Source: Anaerobacillus alkalidiazotrophicus (GTDB taxonomy: Bacteria; Bacillota; Bacilli; Bacillales_H; Anaerobacillaceae). From it: a stretch of 33,990 nucleotides of DNA. The position numbers were made by a program, and so were the translations under genes. Below, in pieces: positions 16,885-24,997 of this stretch; the first letter of the stretch is position 1, and every line of letters begins with the position of its first letter. The stretch covers positions 587,183 through 621,172 of the forward strand of contig NZ_MLQS01000001.1 of assembly GCF_001866055.1 (NCBI RefSeq). Reading direction: 5' to 3'. Under the pieces are notes generated by a model, which worked only from the letters and a program-made list of their open reading frames with translations, was not told the DNA's origin and ran no database searches.

Positions 16885-16945
16885 TCGTGCTGCTATACCA
16901 ATAATCGTTCATCCTCTCTTGCCCTATCCTATTTTTCACTTTATC

Positions 16946-16976
16946 ATTATATAGACACAGTGTTGGATATACAACA
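16946..16976 (-). promoter_or_regulatory. Promoter of the MMPL operon with overlapping palindrome
   Basis: On the minus strand the -35 TTGTAT (16974-16969) and a perfect -10 TATAAT (16951-16946) are 17 bases apart. The -35 lies inside the inverted repeat TGTTG/CAACA (16961-16965 and 16972-16976), a likely site for the divergent TetR repressor. Confidence 0.65.
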
Positions 16977-17003
16977 AACAGTTCGTATGAATACGTCCAA
17001 TCC

Positions 17004-17031
17004 CCAACATAAATTAATAGTTTGTTGGATA
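17004..17031. promoter_or_regulatory. Second candidate TetR operator
   Basis: CCAACA (17004-17009) and TGTTGG (17023-17028) form an inverted repeat. TGTTGGATA (17023-17031) repeats the same nine bases found at 16961-16969 in the MMPL promoter. Two copies of one motif in a divergent promoter region suggest binding by the adjacent TetR protein. Confidence 0.45.
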
Positions 17032-17057
17032 ACACAAAAAATATAGGAGGATTTAAT

Positions 17058-17624
17058 GTGACTTCTAAAATGGACAGGCGCAAAAAATATACCCGAATGG
17101 TTTTAAAAGATAGCTTAATGAAACTAATGAAAGAAAAACAAATTTCTAATATTACGGTAAAAGAAATATGTGAAACAGCCGATATTAATCGCTCAACCTT
17201 TTACACTCATTACTCTGATCACTACGACCTTCTATATAAAATTGAAGAAGAAATTATTGGCGATATGTACACCACACTTAGCTCCTACAATTTTACCAAA
17301 GAGGAAGAAGCGTTACAGATGACAGAAAAAATACTAGACTATATCGCCTTAAACAGTGATTTGTGTCAAACACTCATGAGCGGACACGGCGATTCCTCCT
17401 TTCAAAAGAGGATCATGAACATCACTCATCAATTTACAATGAAAAATTGGGTTACTATTAACAATCTTGATGAGAAAATCTCAGAATATGTAAGTATCTT
17501 TGTCGTGAGTGGAAGCATTCACGTTATTAAAACTTGGTTGGATAATGGAATGGATAAATCTCCAAGAGAAATGGCCGAAATCATTAACAACTTTGCAAAC
17601 AAAGGACTTTCCTCTTTTCGGTAA
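17058..17624 (+). CDS. TetR/AcrR-family repressor
   Basis: A 188-residue regulator. The DNA-binding domain (about 1-60) reads KEKQISNITVKEICETADIN, then RSTFYTHYSDHYDLLYKIEE, the standard TetR helix-turn-helix. The C-terminal domain (about 65-188) is the TetR_C type seen in YfiR/DhaS-like proteins, ending with HVIKTWLDNGMDKSPREMAE. GTG 17058 is chosen because AGGAGG (17045-17050) lies seven bases upstream; an in-frame TTG at 17022 would put that site inside the gene. It is divergent from the MMPL/YhgE-like operon and probably represses it and itself through TGTTGGATA-type sites. Confidence 0.9.
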   Translation: MTSKMDRRKKYTRMVLKDSLMKLMKEKQISNITVKEICETADINRSTFYTHYSDHYDLLYKIEEEIIGDMYTTLSSYNFTKEEEALQMTEKILDYIALNSDLCQTLMSGHGDSSFQKRIMNITHQFTMKNWVTINNLDEKISEYVSIFVVSGSIHVIKTWLDNGMDKSPREMAEIINNFANKGLSSFR

Positions 17625-17639
17625 TAAGACGGAGGACAA

Positions 17640-17834
17640 TAGAGATTTAAGAGGATCAGGGGTTTTTATGATTTTTAACTTATCAATTAGATCAATTCTT
17701 TCTAACAGTGCTTTTCCACCCTTTTCATCCTTCACTAATTCATAAGAACGCTCCGAGCTATTCGTAGCCACGGTAGGTAGTTCATTCTTTTTTAAACATT
17801 CATCAATTTTCATGATCCATGGCTTATCCTCCAC
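17640..17834 (-). other. Uncertain short ORF in the tetR-to-operon gap
   Basis: A minus-strand frame from GTG 17834 (or ATG 17813) gives MKIDECLKKNELPTVATNSS, then ERSYELVKDEKGGKALLERI. This is protein-like in composition, but the frame then runs on beneath the 3' end of tetR on the other strand. The ribosome binding site is poorly spaced. It could be a degraded gene remnant or chance. The rest of 17625-17996 holds only the inverted repeat near 17858-17903 and the terminator at 17934-17969. Confidence 0.25.
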
Positions 17835-17933
17835 CCACTTCTTTTCTGAAGAAGAAAAATAAGCACGTAGTTGAAATTCATTAAAAACTACATACTTATT
17901 CTTCCTTATATTTTATTAAACTTTACTCTACTT

Positions 17934-17969
17934 TGAAAAGAGCGATAACTAAAATTAAGTTACCGCTCT
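17934..17969 (-). terminator. Terminator of the yknXYZ-type operon
   Basis: AGAGCGATAACT (17939-17950) pairs with AGTTACCGCTCT (17958-17969) with one mismatch. On the minus strand the stem is followed by TTTTC. It lies just downstream of the 181-residue membrane protein gene. Confidence 0.75.
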
Positions 17970-17996
17970 ACGTTTGATTAAGATGGAAATTTGTAT

Positions 17997-18542
17997 TCAC
18001 TTTATCTTTTTTTCACTTGAAAGTAGATTGAATTTAATTTTCTCTTTGAAAATCAATTGTTTATTTACATATAACCTACAAGTTAAACTTACAAAACCGC
18101 CTAATTTAGCTTTAACTAATAGAGTATGGCCGTTTTCCTCAATGACACCAGTTAACGTTTGATACGGTATCATCCACGAATACCAACTTTTTCTTTTTTT
18201 CTTACATACAAGTTTATCGTTTATATACAATTCCTCTTGATTATATTTATTTACAATCTTTATACAATTATTTTTATAGTTAATACACCATGTTTTCTCA
18301 ATCTCTTCTTTTATTTCTTTCAACATATCCTCCCAAGTTTCAATATCCTGATTATTATCGTCAAAAGCTTCCGGTTTCCTTTTTTCCTTAATGAGACTAA
18401 TTATCCATTCAAATAAGAAAATCAAGATAAATACTAGAATTATCATGACAAAAAAATTGTCAAAAACTGGTCCCTTCGAAAAAACGCCATAATAATAACC
18501 TATCAAGTAAAAAATCACAAAATAAATTATAAATTTGATCAT
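17997..18542 (-). CDS. Membrane protein of the exporter operon, unknown
   Basis: A 181-residue protein with two N-terminal membrane helices (IKFIIYFVIFYLIGYYYGVF and FFVMIILVFILIFLFEWIIS), then an acidic linker (PEAFDDNNQDIETWEDMLKE) and a C-terminal soluble domain of about 95 residues rich in Lys and Tyr with beta-type spacing (LYINDKLVCKKK, then TCRLYVNKQLIFKEKIKF), resembling a small barrel. ATG 18542 follows GGAGG by nine bases. It lies 49 bases after the permease stop and before the operon terminator, so it is probably co-expressed with the exporter. Bacillus subtilis yknWXYZ has no such fifth gene in my recollection. Family unknown. Confidence 0.7.
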   Translation of the reverse strand: MIKFIIYFVIFYLIGYYYGVFSKGPVFDNFFVMIILVFILIFLFEWIISLIKEKRKPEAFDDNNQDIETWEDMLKEIKEEIEKTWCINYKNNCIKIVNKYNQEELYINDKLVCKKKRKSWYSWMIPYQTLTGVIEENGHTLLVKAKLGGFVSLTCRLYVNKQLIFKEKIKFNLLSSEKKIK

Positions 18543-18591
18543 GAGATAATTCCTCCTTCCTAATCTTATGTTATGAACATTTTGTTTTTCT

Positions 18592-19785
18592 CTATTCATA
18601 CCTTAATGCTTCAATCGGGTTTAACTTGGATGCTTTGTTAGCTGGTATGAACCCAAAAACAATGCCTATTATCATCGAAAATAATAATCCACCTATAATC
18701 ACTGGAAATGAGAGTAACGACGGCCATCCGGCTATTAATGAAACTAAAGAAGCGATTATTGCCCCTAATAGGATACCAATCATTCCCCCTATCAATGTTA
18801 GAATGATCGATTCAATAATAAATTGGAATAAAATTTGTCTACGTGTAGCACCTAATGCTTTTCGAATGCCAATTTCTCTCGTTCTCTCAGTCACTGAAAC
18901 TAGCATAATGTTCATTACACCAATGCCACCTACAAAAAGAGAAATTCCAGCAATTCCACCAATAATCATTGTCATGATTCTTGTAATTTGACCTATTGCC
19001 TCAGCTATCTCTTCCATATTTAACACATGATATGAATCTTCAGTGTTATTTAAACGATTTAATAGAGTAACAGCCTTATCGCCTGCAATTTGAAGTTCTT
19101 CCAAGCTATCGGCTTGAATAGAAACTTGGCTAATGTCTGTTCTCATATAAATGTTTCTCCAAGTCATCCATGGGATATAAACATCCATCGAACCGAAGGC
19201 AAAAAGTCCTTTTGGTTTTTCTAATACACCAATGACTTCGACAGGTTGATGACCAATACGAATTATTTCTCCAACCGCGCTTTTATCTTCAAAAAGCTCC
19301 TCTTGTAAAGCATGTGAAATTAGTGCTGTTCTACGGCCACCTAAAAAATCTGAAGTAGTAAAAGATATTCCTTCTGAAAGTGATAAATCATGAACATATA
19401 AATACGCATCATTTATACCAATAATTGCTGCCTCCGCTATATCTGTTTGATATCTCACAGTACTAAATTCTGAACTACTGGTAACCACTCGCTTCACTTC
19501 AGGAATTTCCTCAAGTGCCTGGATATCTGTATATGAAAATGCTGAATAGAAATCAACGTTTGGATTTGCTCTCAGTTCTTCCTCTGAAGGCATATAATAA
19601 ACCTCCATCGTATTACCAACACCAGTAAGTTCAGATTTTAACATCTGTTCTCCGCCTTGACCAATTGCGACAACAATAATAACTGCTGCTACCCCAATGA
19701 TTACCCCTAACATCGTTAAAATAGATCGCAATTTATGGGCACGGATAGATTGTAGCGCCATAAGTATGTTTTCAGTTACACTCAT
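18592..19785 (-). CDS. yknZ: ABC transporter permease, MacB/YknZ type
   Basis: A 397-residue FtsX/MacB-type permease: helix 1 (about 12-35, [20 protein letters not shown]), a large external MacB periplasmic-core-like domain (about 36-260), then three helices (about 270-385) with [20 protein letters not shown], the coupling region that meets the ATPase, and the ending [19 protein letters not shown] 19785 ([20 protein letters not shown]) matches where the family starts; an ATG 11 codons earlier is inside the ATPase gene and less likely. The start overlaps the ATPase stop by 14 bases, so translation is coupled. It works with the adjacent adaptor and ATPase to export peptides or toxins. Confidence 0.9.
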   Translation of the reverse strand: MSVTENILMALQSIRAHKLRSILTMLGVIIGVAAVIIVVAIGQGGEQMLKSELTGVGNTMEVYYMPSEEELRANPNVDFYSAFSYTDIQALEEIPEVKRVVTSSSEFSTVRYQTDIAEAAIIGINDAYLYVHDLSLSEGISFTTSDFLGGRRTALISHALQEELFEDKSAVGEIIRIGHQPVEVIGVLEKPKGLFAFGSMDVYIPWMTWRNIYMRTDISQVSIQADSLEELQIAGDKAVTLLNRLNNTEDSYHVLNMEEIAEAIGQITRIMTMIIGGIAGISLFVGGIGVMNIMLVSVTERTREIGIRKALGATRRQILFQFIIESIILTLIGGMIGILLGAIIASLVSLIAGWPSLLSFPVIIGGLLFSMIIGIVFGFIPANKASKLNPIEALRYE

Positions 19786-20476
19786 ACTCAAGATGTTCCT
19801 TTCCTTCTTTTCGCTCATTCACGATTTCCCCATCACGTACAATAATTGTTTTTTGTGTAAATGCAGCAACTTCTTGCTCATGTGTAACAATGAGAATGGT
19901 TGTTCCTTCTCGATTTAATTCAGTTAGTAGTTCCATAATGGATTCGCTCGTTTTCGTATCAAGAGCTCCTGTAGGTTCATCGGCTAATATCATCCTTGGG
20001 TTATTCACTAATGCCCTTGCTATAGCGACTCGTTGTTTTTGGCCACCTGAAAGTTCATTAGGTAGATGGTGAACTCTATTTGCTAAACCTACTTTAGTAA
20101 GTGCATGCAACGCCATTTCTTTTCTTTCCTTTTTACTAAAACCAGCATAAATCATTGGTAATTCAACATTTTTTAATGCGGTTAACCTTGGAAGCAGCTG
20201 AAACTGTTGAAATACAAAACCAATGAATTGATTCCTTACTTTTGATAGTTCAACATCATTATAGGCTGTAATATCATTGCCTTCGAATTGGTACGTTCCG
20301 GCAGTTGGCTGATCTAAACAACCGATAATATTCATTAACGTTGACTTGCCAGATCCTGAAGGACCCATAATCGCAAGAAAATCACCTTGATTTATAAAAA
20401 GTGAAATATCTTTTAAAACATGGACATTTTCTAAACCTAGTCGATACGTTTTTGAAACAGATTGCAAGTTAATCAA
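19772..20476 (-). CDS. yknY: ABC transporter ATPase, LolD/MacB/YknY type
   Basis: A 234-residue ATPase with Walker [10 protein letters not shown] (38-46), Q-loop [10 protein letters not shown], signature [15 protein letters not shown], Walker [13 protein letters not shown] and the H-loop [10 protein letters not shown]. The GALDTKTSE stretch after Walker B is typical of the MacB/LolD subgroup that powers FtsX-type permeases. The start is TTG 20476 (giving [11 protein letters not shown]), overlapping the adaptor gene's stop by eight bases with GGAAGTG upstream; it is tightly coupled in the operon. All ATP-binding motifs are intact. Confidence 0.95.
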   Translation of the reverse strand: MINLQSVSKTYRLGLENVHVLKDISLFINQGDFLAIMGPSGSGKSTLMNIIGCLDQPTAGTYQFEGNDITAYNDVELSKVRNQFIGFVFQQFQLLPRLTALKNVELPMIYAGFSKKERKEMALHALTKVGLANRVHHLPNELSGGQKQRVAIARALVNNPRMILADEPTGALDTKTSESIMELLTELNREGTTILIVTHEQEVAAFTQKTIIVRDGEIVNERKEGKEHLEYECN

Positions 20477-21665
20477 GAACGATCACTTCCATTCCTTCAT
20501 TTAACGTCAACATCGGTTCTTTAATTACCTTTTCGTCTACTGAAAGTCCACTAACAACTTCTATGTTATCCCCATAGACAATACCTAGCTCAACTTCCCT
20601 CTTATATGCTAAATTTTCCTCTACTACAAAAACATAGTTCATTCCACTTTCTTGTAAAATTGCTGCTAACGGTATCACCATCGATTTTCTTTCGTCCGTC
20701 TTGATTTGCAAAATCATTTGTAAACCAGGTCTAAGCTGATGAATATTTTCAGAATTGATTTCAACTGTGATAGGATACTGAACGGAAATCTCACTTGTGA
20801 TGGGACTATAAGCAACATGACTGACAGTCCCTTCCCACTCTTCATCGTGAATCGCATCTGACTGGATCTTCACATGTTGCCCTTCTTTTACAACTAAGGA
20901 ATTGTATTCAGATAAATTTCCATTAACAATAAAACCTTCTGTATTTACGATATGTAAAATCATTGGACTGCTTTCTAAGTACGCTGTCTCCACCGTGTCA
21001 TTAGCAATAATCACTTTCCCATCTATATTACTTATGACGGTTAATTGCTCTTCGTTTGAATCAAGTAATCTTTTTTGCAATTTTTGCTGTTTTATTTCTA
21101 AATCTATTAGTTTTCTTTCATATTCGAATTGCTGTTGTTGTGTTAAAATGTGCCGTTCTTCAGCTTTAATTTGTTGTTTTTCTACTTCCAACATTGCTAG
21201 TGCTTCTTCTTTCCCTATTTCTTTCTTTAACTCCGCTTCTTTTTTCTCTAAGTCATCTTTTTGTTTTTTCAAATTAGCTCTCTGTATATTTAAATTGTTT
21301 TCTTGATTTTTTATTTGTGATAAACGTAGATTACTAGCTTCTACTGTTAAGACATGCTGCTCTTTTTGAAGCAAAAGAGAATCACTTTTATATTTCATTA
21401 GTGCAGTGCCTTTCTCTACTATTTCTCCTTCCTCAACTAACAACTCATAGACATGTCCTTTGTCTGGAGAATGATAAATAATTTGTTCATCTTTGACAAG
21501 AAGGGTTCCTGGCACCATCACTTCAGTTGCTAAAGGTTCCATCTTAGGATTTACTATTTCAACCTCAAAAATGTTTTCTTCTAATGAACGAGCAACCCCT
21601 ACCGTTGTCATAGCTCCTATTAATAAAATAACACCTGTTATGATCCATTTTTTCTTATTCTTCAT
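20469..21665 (-). CDS. yknX: Membrane-fusion (HlyD/YknX-type) adaptor of the ABC exporter
   Basis: A 398-residue protein with an N-terminal anchor (WIITGVILLIGAMTTVGVAR), a split biotinyl-lipoyl-like domain (HVYELLVEEGEIVEKGTALM and later VISNIDGKVIIANDTV), between them a long coiled-coil hairpin of about 110 residues (about 95-210, rich in Glu, Lys and Gln), then a beta-barrel domain (GQHVKIQSDAIHDEEWEGTV) and a membrane-proximal end (VEVGxVYGDxxEVxSGL-like). It bridges the MacB-type permease to the cell envelope. ATG 21665 has AGAGGAG upstream. It is first of the tightly packed adaptor-ATPase-permease set. Confidence 0.92.
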   Translation of the reverse strand: MKNKKKWIITGVILLIGAMTTVGVARSLEENIFEVEIVNPKMEPLATEVMVPGTLLVKDEQIIYHSPDKGHVYELLVEEGEIVEKGTALMKYKSDSLLLQKEQHVLTVEASNLRLSQIKNQENNLNIQRANLKKQKDDLEKKEAELKKEIGKEEALAMLEVEKQQIKAEERHILTQQQQFEYERKLIDLEIKQQKLQKRLLDSNEEQLTVISNIDGKVIIANDTVETAYLESSPMILHIVNTEGFIVNGNLSEYNSLVVKEGQHVKIQSDAIHDEEWEGTVSHVAYSPITSEISVQYPITVEINSENIHQLRPGLQMILQIKTDERKSMVIPLAAILQESGMNYVFVVEENLAYKREVELGIVYGDNIEVVSGLSVDEKVIKEPMLTLNEGMEVIVLD

Positions 21666-21693
21666 AAACTCTCCTCTTAATAATTACTAGTAC

Positions 21694-21722
21694 TTAATAC
21701 ATATCCATCATGCCAAACTCAA
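21694..21722 (-). promoter_or_regulatory. Candidate internal promoter for yknXYZ
   Basis: On the minus strand TTGAGT (21722-21717), 17 bases, TATTAA (21699-21694), about 29 bases before the yknX start. The 215-bp gap between yknW and yknX otherwise holds no gene or clear terminator. Confidence 0.35.
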
Positions 21723-21880
21723 CGTCACTAACTAACAATTCTGATCAATTTTCTTTTAATAATGGATGTGTTTCTAACTTAAGAGACCTGTATACAAAGT
21801 CTGTTAGCATTTTGTTTTACATACATTAAAGTGCTTTCGCAACGACACTTGCAAAAAGCCGCATTTATGAATAATCCCCT

Positions 21881-22540
21881 TTAACTAATTAATAGAGCAA
21901 TAATTATGCTAATGACATAAAATACAATGGTGGCTATCCATGCTAACACAGCATCAAAATTAGCTACTTTTCTTAGACCTGTTACGGTAACAATTAATTG
22001 CCAAATCGAGAATACTTCAATACCGATTAATAATGCGCTTTCCTCACCAAAGAATAACGCTAAACTAGTAAAAGGAATATCTGGATTCGTTCCAAAAAAA
22101 GTCGTCATAATCGCGTTAAATAATACTCCTATTCCGCCAATCACTGATACAAAAATTCCTAATGAAAATAACTGTTTAAACGTAACGGCACTTCTACTAA
22201 TCTTTGCAATAATAATAAAAACAATAGCAAATAAAAGTGCACTTATAATTGGGATAAATAAACCGAAAAATAAGATTCCTATACGCATGAATATTTCCAT
22301 TTCAGCAAAAAGATCGGCTTCCTCAGGACTAATTTGTACAAGTAACCACGAACTATCCATTCCAAAAGCCATAATAGCAGTTCCGAGAGTGTAAATAAGA
22401 GTTACTAATAGTAACGGTACGAAAATAAGTGGTTTAGCTTTTAACTTCTCAAACTGTTCACCAGGATATAAAAACATACCGAATAACGAAGGCTTCCCTT
22501 GCTTTAATATAATTTCATTTCTCTCGTGTAATTCTGACAT
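21881..22540 (-). CDS. yknW: Yip1-domain membrane protein, YknW type
   Basis: A 219-residue protein with a short soluble N-terminus (PSLFGMFLYPGEQFEKLKAK, the usual entry to Yip1 domains) and five membrane helices (about 35-60, 88-112, 118-140, 160-185, 195-218). Glycines in FVSVIGGIGVLFNAIM mark the Yip1 core. In Bacillus subtilis YknW is a Yip1 protein that assembles with YknXYZ and protects against the SDP toxin. Gene order and direction here match (W, X, Y, Z), which is why I use the name. ATG 22540 has GAGAGGGTG upstream. The gap to yknX is wider (215 bp) than between the others. Confidence 0.85.
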   Translation of the reverse strand: MSELHERNEIILKQGKPSLFGMFLYPGEQFEKLKAKPLIFVPLLLVTLIYTLGTAIMAFGMDSSWLLVQISPEEADLFAEMEIFMRIGILFFGLFIPIISALLFAIVFIIIAKISRSAVTFKQLFSLGIFVSVIGGIGVLFNAIMTTFFGTNPDIPFTSLALFFGEESALLIGIEVFSIWQLIVTVTGLRKVANFDAVLAWIATIVFYVISIIIALLIS

Positions 22541-22553
22541 TCACTACACCCTC

Positions 22554-22582
22554 TCTAAAATTGTAAATATTTAATAAGTCAA
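22554..22582 (-). promoter_or_regulatory. Candidate yknW promoter at a MITE junction
   Basis: On the minus strand TTGACT (22582-22577), 17 bases, TTTAGA (22559-22554). The first two bases of the -35 come from the end of MITE family B copy 1. The -10 is weak. Confidence 0.35.
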
Positions 22583-22696
22583 TGAATTTCATAATCGATC
22601 ATTATCGCCACTTAGATACTGTATCTAGTTACGTTGAACCAATCGTAACTAGATATTGATTTATGTAGCTCGTTTTTTATAATGATGAAATTCACT
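22581..22696 (-). repeat. MITE family B, copy 1 (116 bp)
   Basis: Terminal inverted repeats: AATGAATTTCATAAT (22581 on) and ATGATGAAATTCACT (to 22696). Inside is a perfect 11-bp stem, ATCTAGTTACG (22623-22633) / CGTAACTAGAT (22644-22654). On the minus strand it shares GAGCTACATAA, the stem position and TTATGAAATTCATT with copies at 26049-26163 and 30029-30142. It is non-coding and sits between the regulator operon terminator and yknW. Confidence 0.75.
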
Positions 22697-22753
22697 AAAG
22701 TGTTAATCTATTTATAATGATACGTTAAAAATGAATTTTTCGAACCGACAATA

Positions 22754-22784
22754 TGTGGCGGAGTACCGCCATTTTTTGGCGGTC
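22754..22784 (+). terminator. GGCGG/CCGCC hairpin pair
   Basis: GGCGG-AGTA-CCGCC is followed by ATTTTTT on the plus strand, and ACCGCC-ATTTTTT-GGCGGT is an alternative, mutually exclusive stem. No plus-strand gene precedes it, so what it would terminate is unclear. Confidence 0.4.
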
Positions 22785-22821
22785 ATTGACTGATTTAAGA
22801 GATTTTCTTCATCTAGAATCT

Positions 22822-22852
22822 CAAAAGGATGCTCTCAAATTGAGAGCATCCT
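22822..22852 (-). terminator. Terminator of the hydrolase/kinase/regulator operon
   Basis: AGGATGCTCTC and GAGAGCATCCT (22842-22852) form a perfect 11-bp stem. On the minus strand TTTTG follows. It lies five bases past the regulator's stop. Confidence 0.85.
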
Positions 22853-22856
22853 CTTT

Positions 22857-23501
22857 TCAAATCAAAATCTCTGGTATCACCCCTAGCTGGCGTCCTTTTT
22901 CAATCACTTCAGATCTAGAACTTACATTCAATTTCTTAAAAGTCCCACTTAAATGCCTTTCTACAGTCCTACAACTCGTAAACAAGTCTTTTGCAATTTG
23001 TTCGTTTGTTAATCCTTTTGCGACCTTTACTAGAATTTGTTCTTCTTTTTGAGTTAACTTTATTTTTTTTCCAGTCTCTAGACATGGTTTAATTTCCGTT
23101 CTACGAAGTTGATGCAATAATTCTAAAGGAATTACGGCTTGGTTATCAACTACCCCTCTTATTGTACGGATAAGTTGCTGTTTTGAACTCGTTTTACTTA
23201 GGAACCCTGAAGCACCTACTTCAATTAAATAGTTAAAATGGCTAGAAATATCATGGCCGGTATAGATAAGTACTTTAGCTTTATCGTGAACACATAAAAT
23301 TTTTTTTGTTAATTCTATACCACTTAATTCAGGCATATGTAAATCCAGCAAATAAACATTATATTTTTTTTCTTTTATTAAATCCACGATTTCTACACTT
23401 GATCCAAGAAAGTCAACACTAAAATCAGGTTCACTGTCTAATAATGTTTTTGTACCTTCTCCAACAAGCGAATGATCGTCTACAACAAGAATAGTAATCA
23501 T
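22857..23501 (-). CDS. NarL/ComA-family response regulator
   Basis: A 214-residue regulator. The receiver domain (about 1-120) has the acidic pocket Asp8/Asp9, phospho-acceptor Asp53 (LLDLHMPELSG), Thr81 (VLIYTGHD) and Lys103 (GFLSKTSS). The LuxR-type helix-turn-helix (about 148-205) reads LTQKEEQILVKVAKGLTNEQ, then IAKDLFTSCRTVERHLSGTF. Phosphorylation by the kinase encoded directly upstream should allow dimerisation and DNA binding. It is the last gene of a three-gene operon, 23 bases after the kinase, with AGAAGG before ATG 23501. Targets are unknown; the yknWXYZ-type operon directly downstream is a candidate by position only. Confidence 0.93.
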   Translation of the reverse strand: MITILVVDDHSLVGEGTKTLLDSEPDFSVDFLGSSVEIVDLIKEKKYNVYLLDLHMPELSGIELTKKILCVHDKAKVLIYTGHDISSHFNYLIEVGASGFLSKTSSKQQLIRTIRGVVDNQAVIPLELLHQLRRTEIKPCLETGKKIKLTQKEEQILVKVAKGLTNEQIAKDLFTSCRTVERHLSGTFKKLNVSSRSEVIEKGRQLGVIPEILI

Positions 23502-23524
23502 ACTGTCACCTTCTTACATCCTAC

Positions 23525-24994
23525 TTATTTTAATGGAATTTCCGCTTGAACAGTCATGCCTTTATTAGGTTCTGAATTGAATTTCATACGTCCCCCTACA
23601 CTATGAACCCGCCCTGCCATACCTACTAAACCTATTTTTTTTCGATCTGTACTTATTAAGTTAAGATCTGTGCCTACTCCATTATCTTGGTAAGATAATT
23701 TCAAATTTCTATCATTAATTTGAATCAAAATAGTTACTTCAGTAGCTTTTGCATGTTTATTGGCATTGTTTAACAGTTCTTGTACAATACGATAAATGAC
23801 TAATTTATAATCGTTATTTAATAAAGGATTTGGGCTTTCTACAACTTTGATATTTAGCTTACTATTAGAACGTAATTTAAACTTCTCTACTAAGTCTTGT
23901 AACGCTTGTTCAAGCCCCATTTCCGACAAAAGTGGGGGAGCTAATTCCTGACAAGTTTCTCTCATATTAAACATTATATCTAAAATCTCTTCTTCTATTT
24001 CTGCTACTCTATTTTCTAACTCAGGTTGTTCTTTTGCAGGTACTAGCTTTATTTCTTCAACTTTCCTTTTAAGAATGATAATATCTTGCAGAAAAGAATC
24101 GTGGATATCACTAGCTAACTTCTTTCTTTCTCTTTCTGCCCAATGAAAGATTAATTGACTGAAGAACTTGCAATTAGTAGAAGTTAATTTTTTTGATTTT
24201 AAGCTCTTTAATTCTTTTATTAAATCTTCTACCTCAATCATATTTCTTATATCGTTTTTCAACACATGATTTAGAAGAGCAGTTCCTGATTTTATTTCCG
24301 GCATTGTATATCCATATTGCTGACGGTGCACTTGAAGCTTTAATCCCATAAAACTATATCTTATAAGACCTATAAAAAAAACTATCGCTCCAAAAGTTAC
24401 AATCCAATAATTATAGCGCCAAAAATCATCAATGTTCATACTTCGTAAAATATAATTAGTAATTAATGCGAAAGTAATTGTCGGAATAAACGCTAAATTA
24501 ACAAAAAGCCGTTGACGTTTTTTTGACGGATGCTGTTCCTTAATATATGCATATAAAAGTAACACAATACCGCAAATAATATAAGGTGTCACCCACCAGC
24601 TAGCAACAAAATACGGAATTATCAAAGTAGGATAGATTGGAAAAAACATACCCATAACAAAAATCGGTAAAAGGAGAATTATTTTCGAAAATTTTTTCCA
24701 AGATTTATTTAATTGGTCAGAATATACAATAGAAAAAACAAGGAATCCGTATGGAGTAACATAATGCGAAACGAAAGATAATAAATGCTCAATGAACGAT
24801 AACGTACCATCCAAATAATTCCAACCTATATTCTCAACCATTCTTACTTTTACATTTTCTTCGATAACTACAGACAGTCCTCCGGCACCACCAGCAAAAG
24901 CTGTCACACTAGCCCAACGGTTTGAATCTCGTTTTGAATCAAACACTATTAATAATAAGCCTACTCCCCACAAAAGAAAAAATAAAAACAACAT
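23525..24994 (-). CDS. ComP-like membrane histidine kinase (HisKA_3 type)
   Basis: A 489-residue kinase. About eight hydrophobic segments fill residues 1-217 with no large external domain, so the signal is probably sensed in or at the membrane, as in ComP. The HisKA_3 phospho-acceptor is His298 in LASDIHDSFLQDI. The HATPase domain has the N-box VQELLNNANKHAKA (404-417), G1 DNGVG (437-441) and G2 GLVGM (455-459). An extra H-containing block, SGTALLNHVLKND (His243), lies between membrane and HisKA_3 regions. It starts at ATG 24994, four bases past the hydrolase stop, with GGAAGTG inside the hydrolase end, so translation is coupled. It lacks the PDZ domain of Bacillus subtilis ComP, and no comQ/comX lies nearby. 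Confidence 0.9.
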   Translation of the reverse strand: MLFLFFLLWGVGLLLIVFDSKRDSNRWASVTAFAGGAGGLSVVIEENVKVRMVENIGWNYLDGTLSFIEHLLSFVSHYVTPYGFLVFSIVYSDQLNKSWKKFSKIILLLPIFVMGMFFPIYPTLIIPYFVASWWVTPYIICGIVLLLYAYIKEQHPSKKRQRLFVNLAFIPTITFALITNYILRSMNIDDFWRYNYWIVTFGAIVFFIGLIRYSFMGLKLQVHRQQYGYTMPEIKSGTALLNHVLKNDIRNMIEVEDLIKELKSLKSKKLTSTNCKFFSQLIFHWAERERKKLASDIHDSFLQDIIILKRKVEEIKLVPAKEQPELENRVAEIEEEILDIMFNMRETCQELAPPLLSEMGLEQALQDLVEKFKLRSNSKLNIKVVESPNPLLNNDYKLVIYRIVQELLNNANKHAKATEVTILIQINDRNLKLSYQDNGVGTDLNLISTDRKKIGLVGMAGRVHSVGGRMKFNSEPNKGMTVQAEIPLK

Positions 24995-24997
24995 CGT

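Noticed and set aside
18626..18991. 121-codon plus-strand ORF, and similar long plus-strand ORFs at 21927-22394 and 20902-21306
   Set aside because: They are antisense to well-supported yknZ, yknW and yknX genes.
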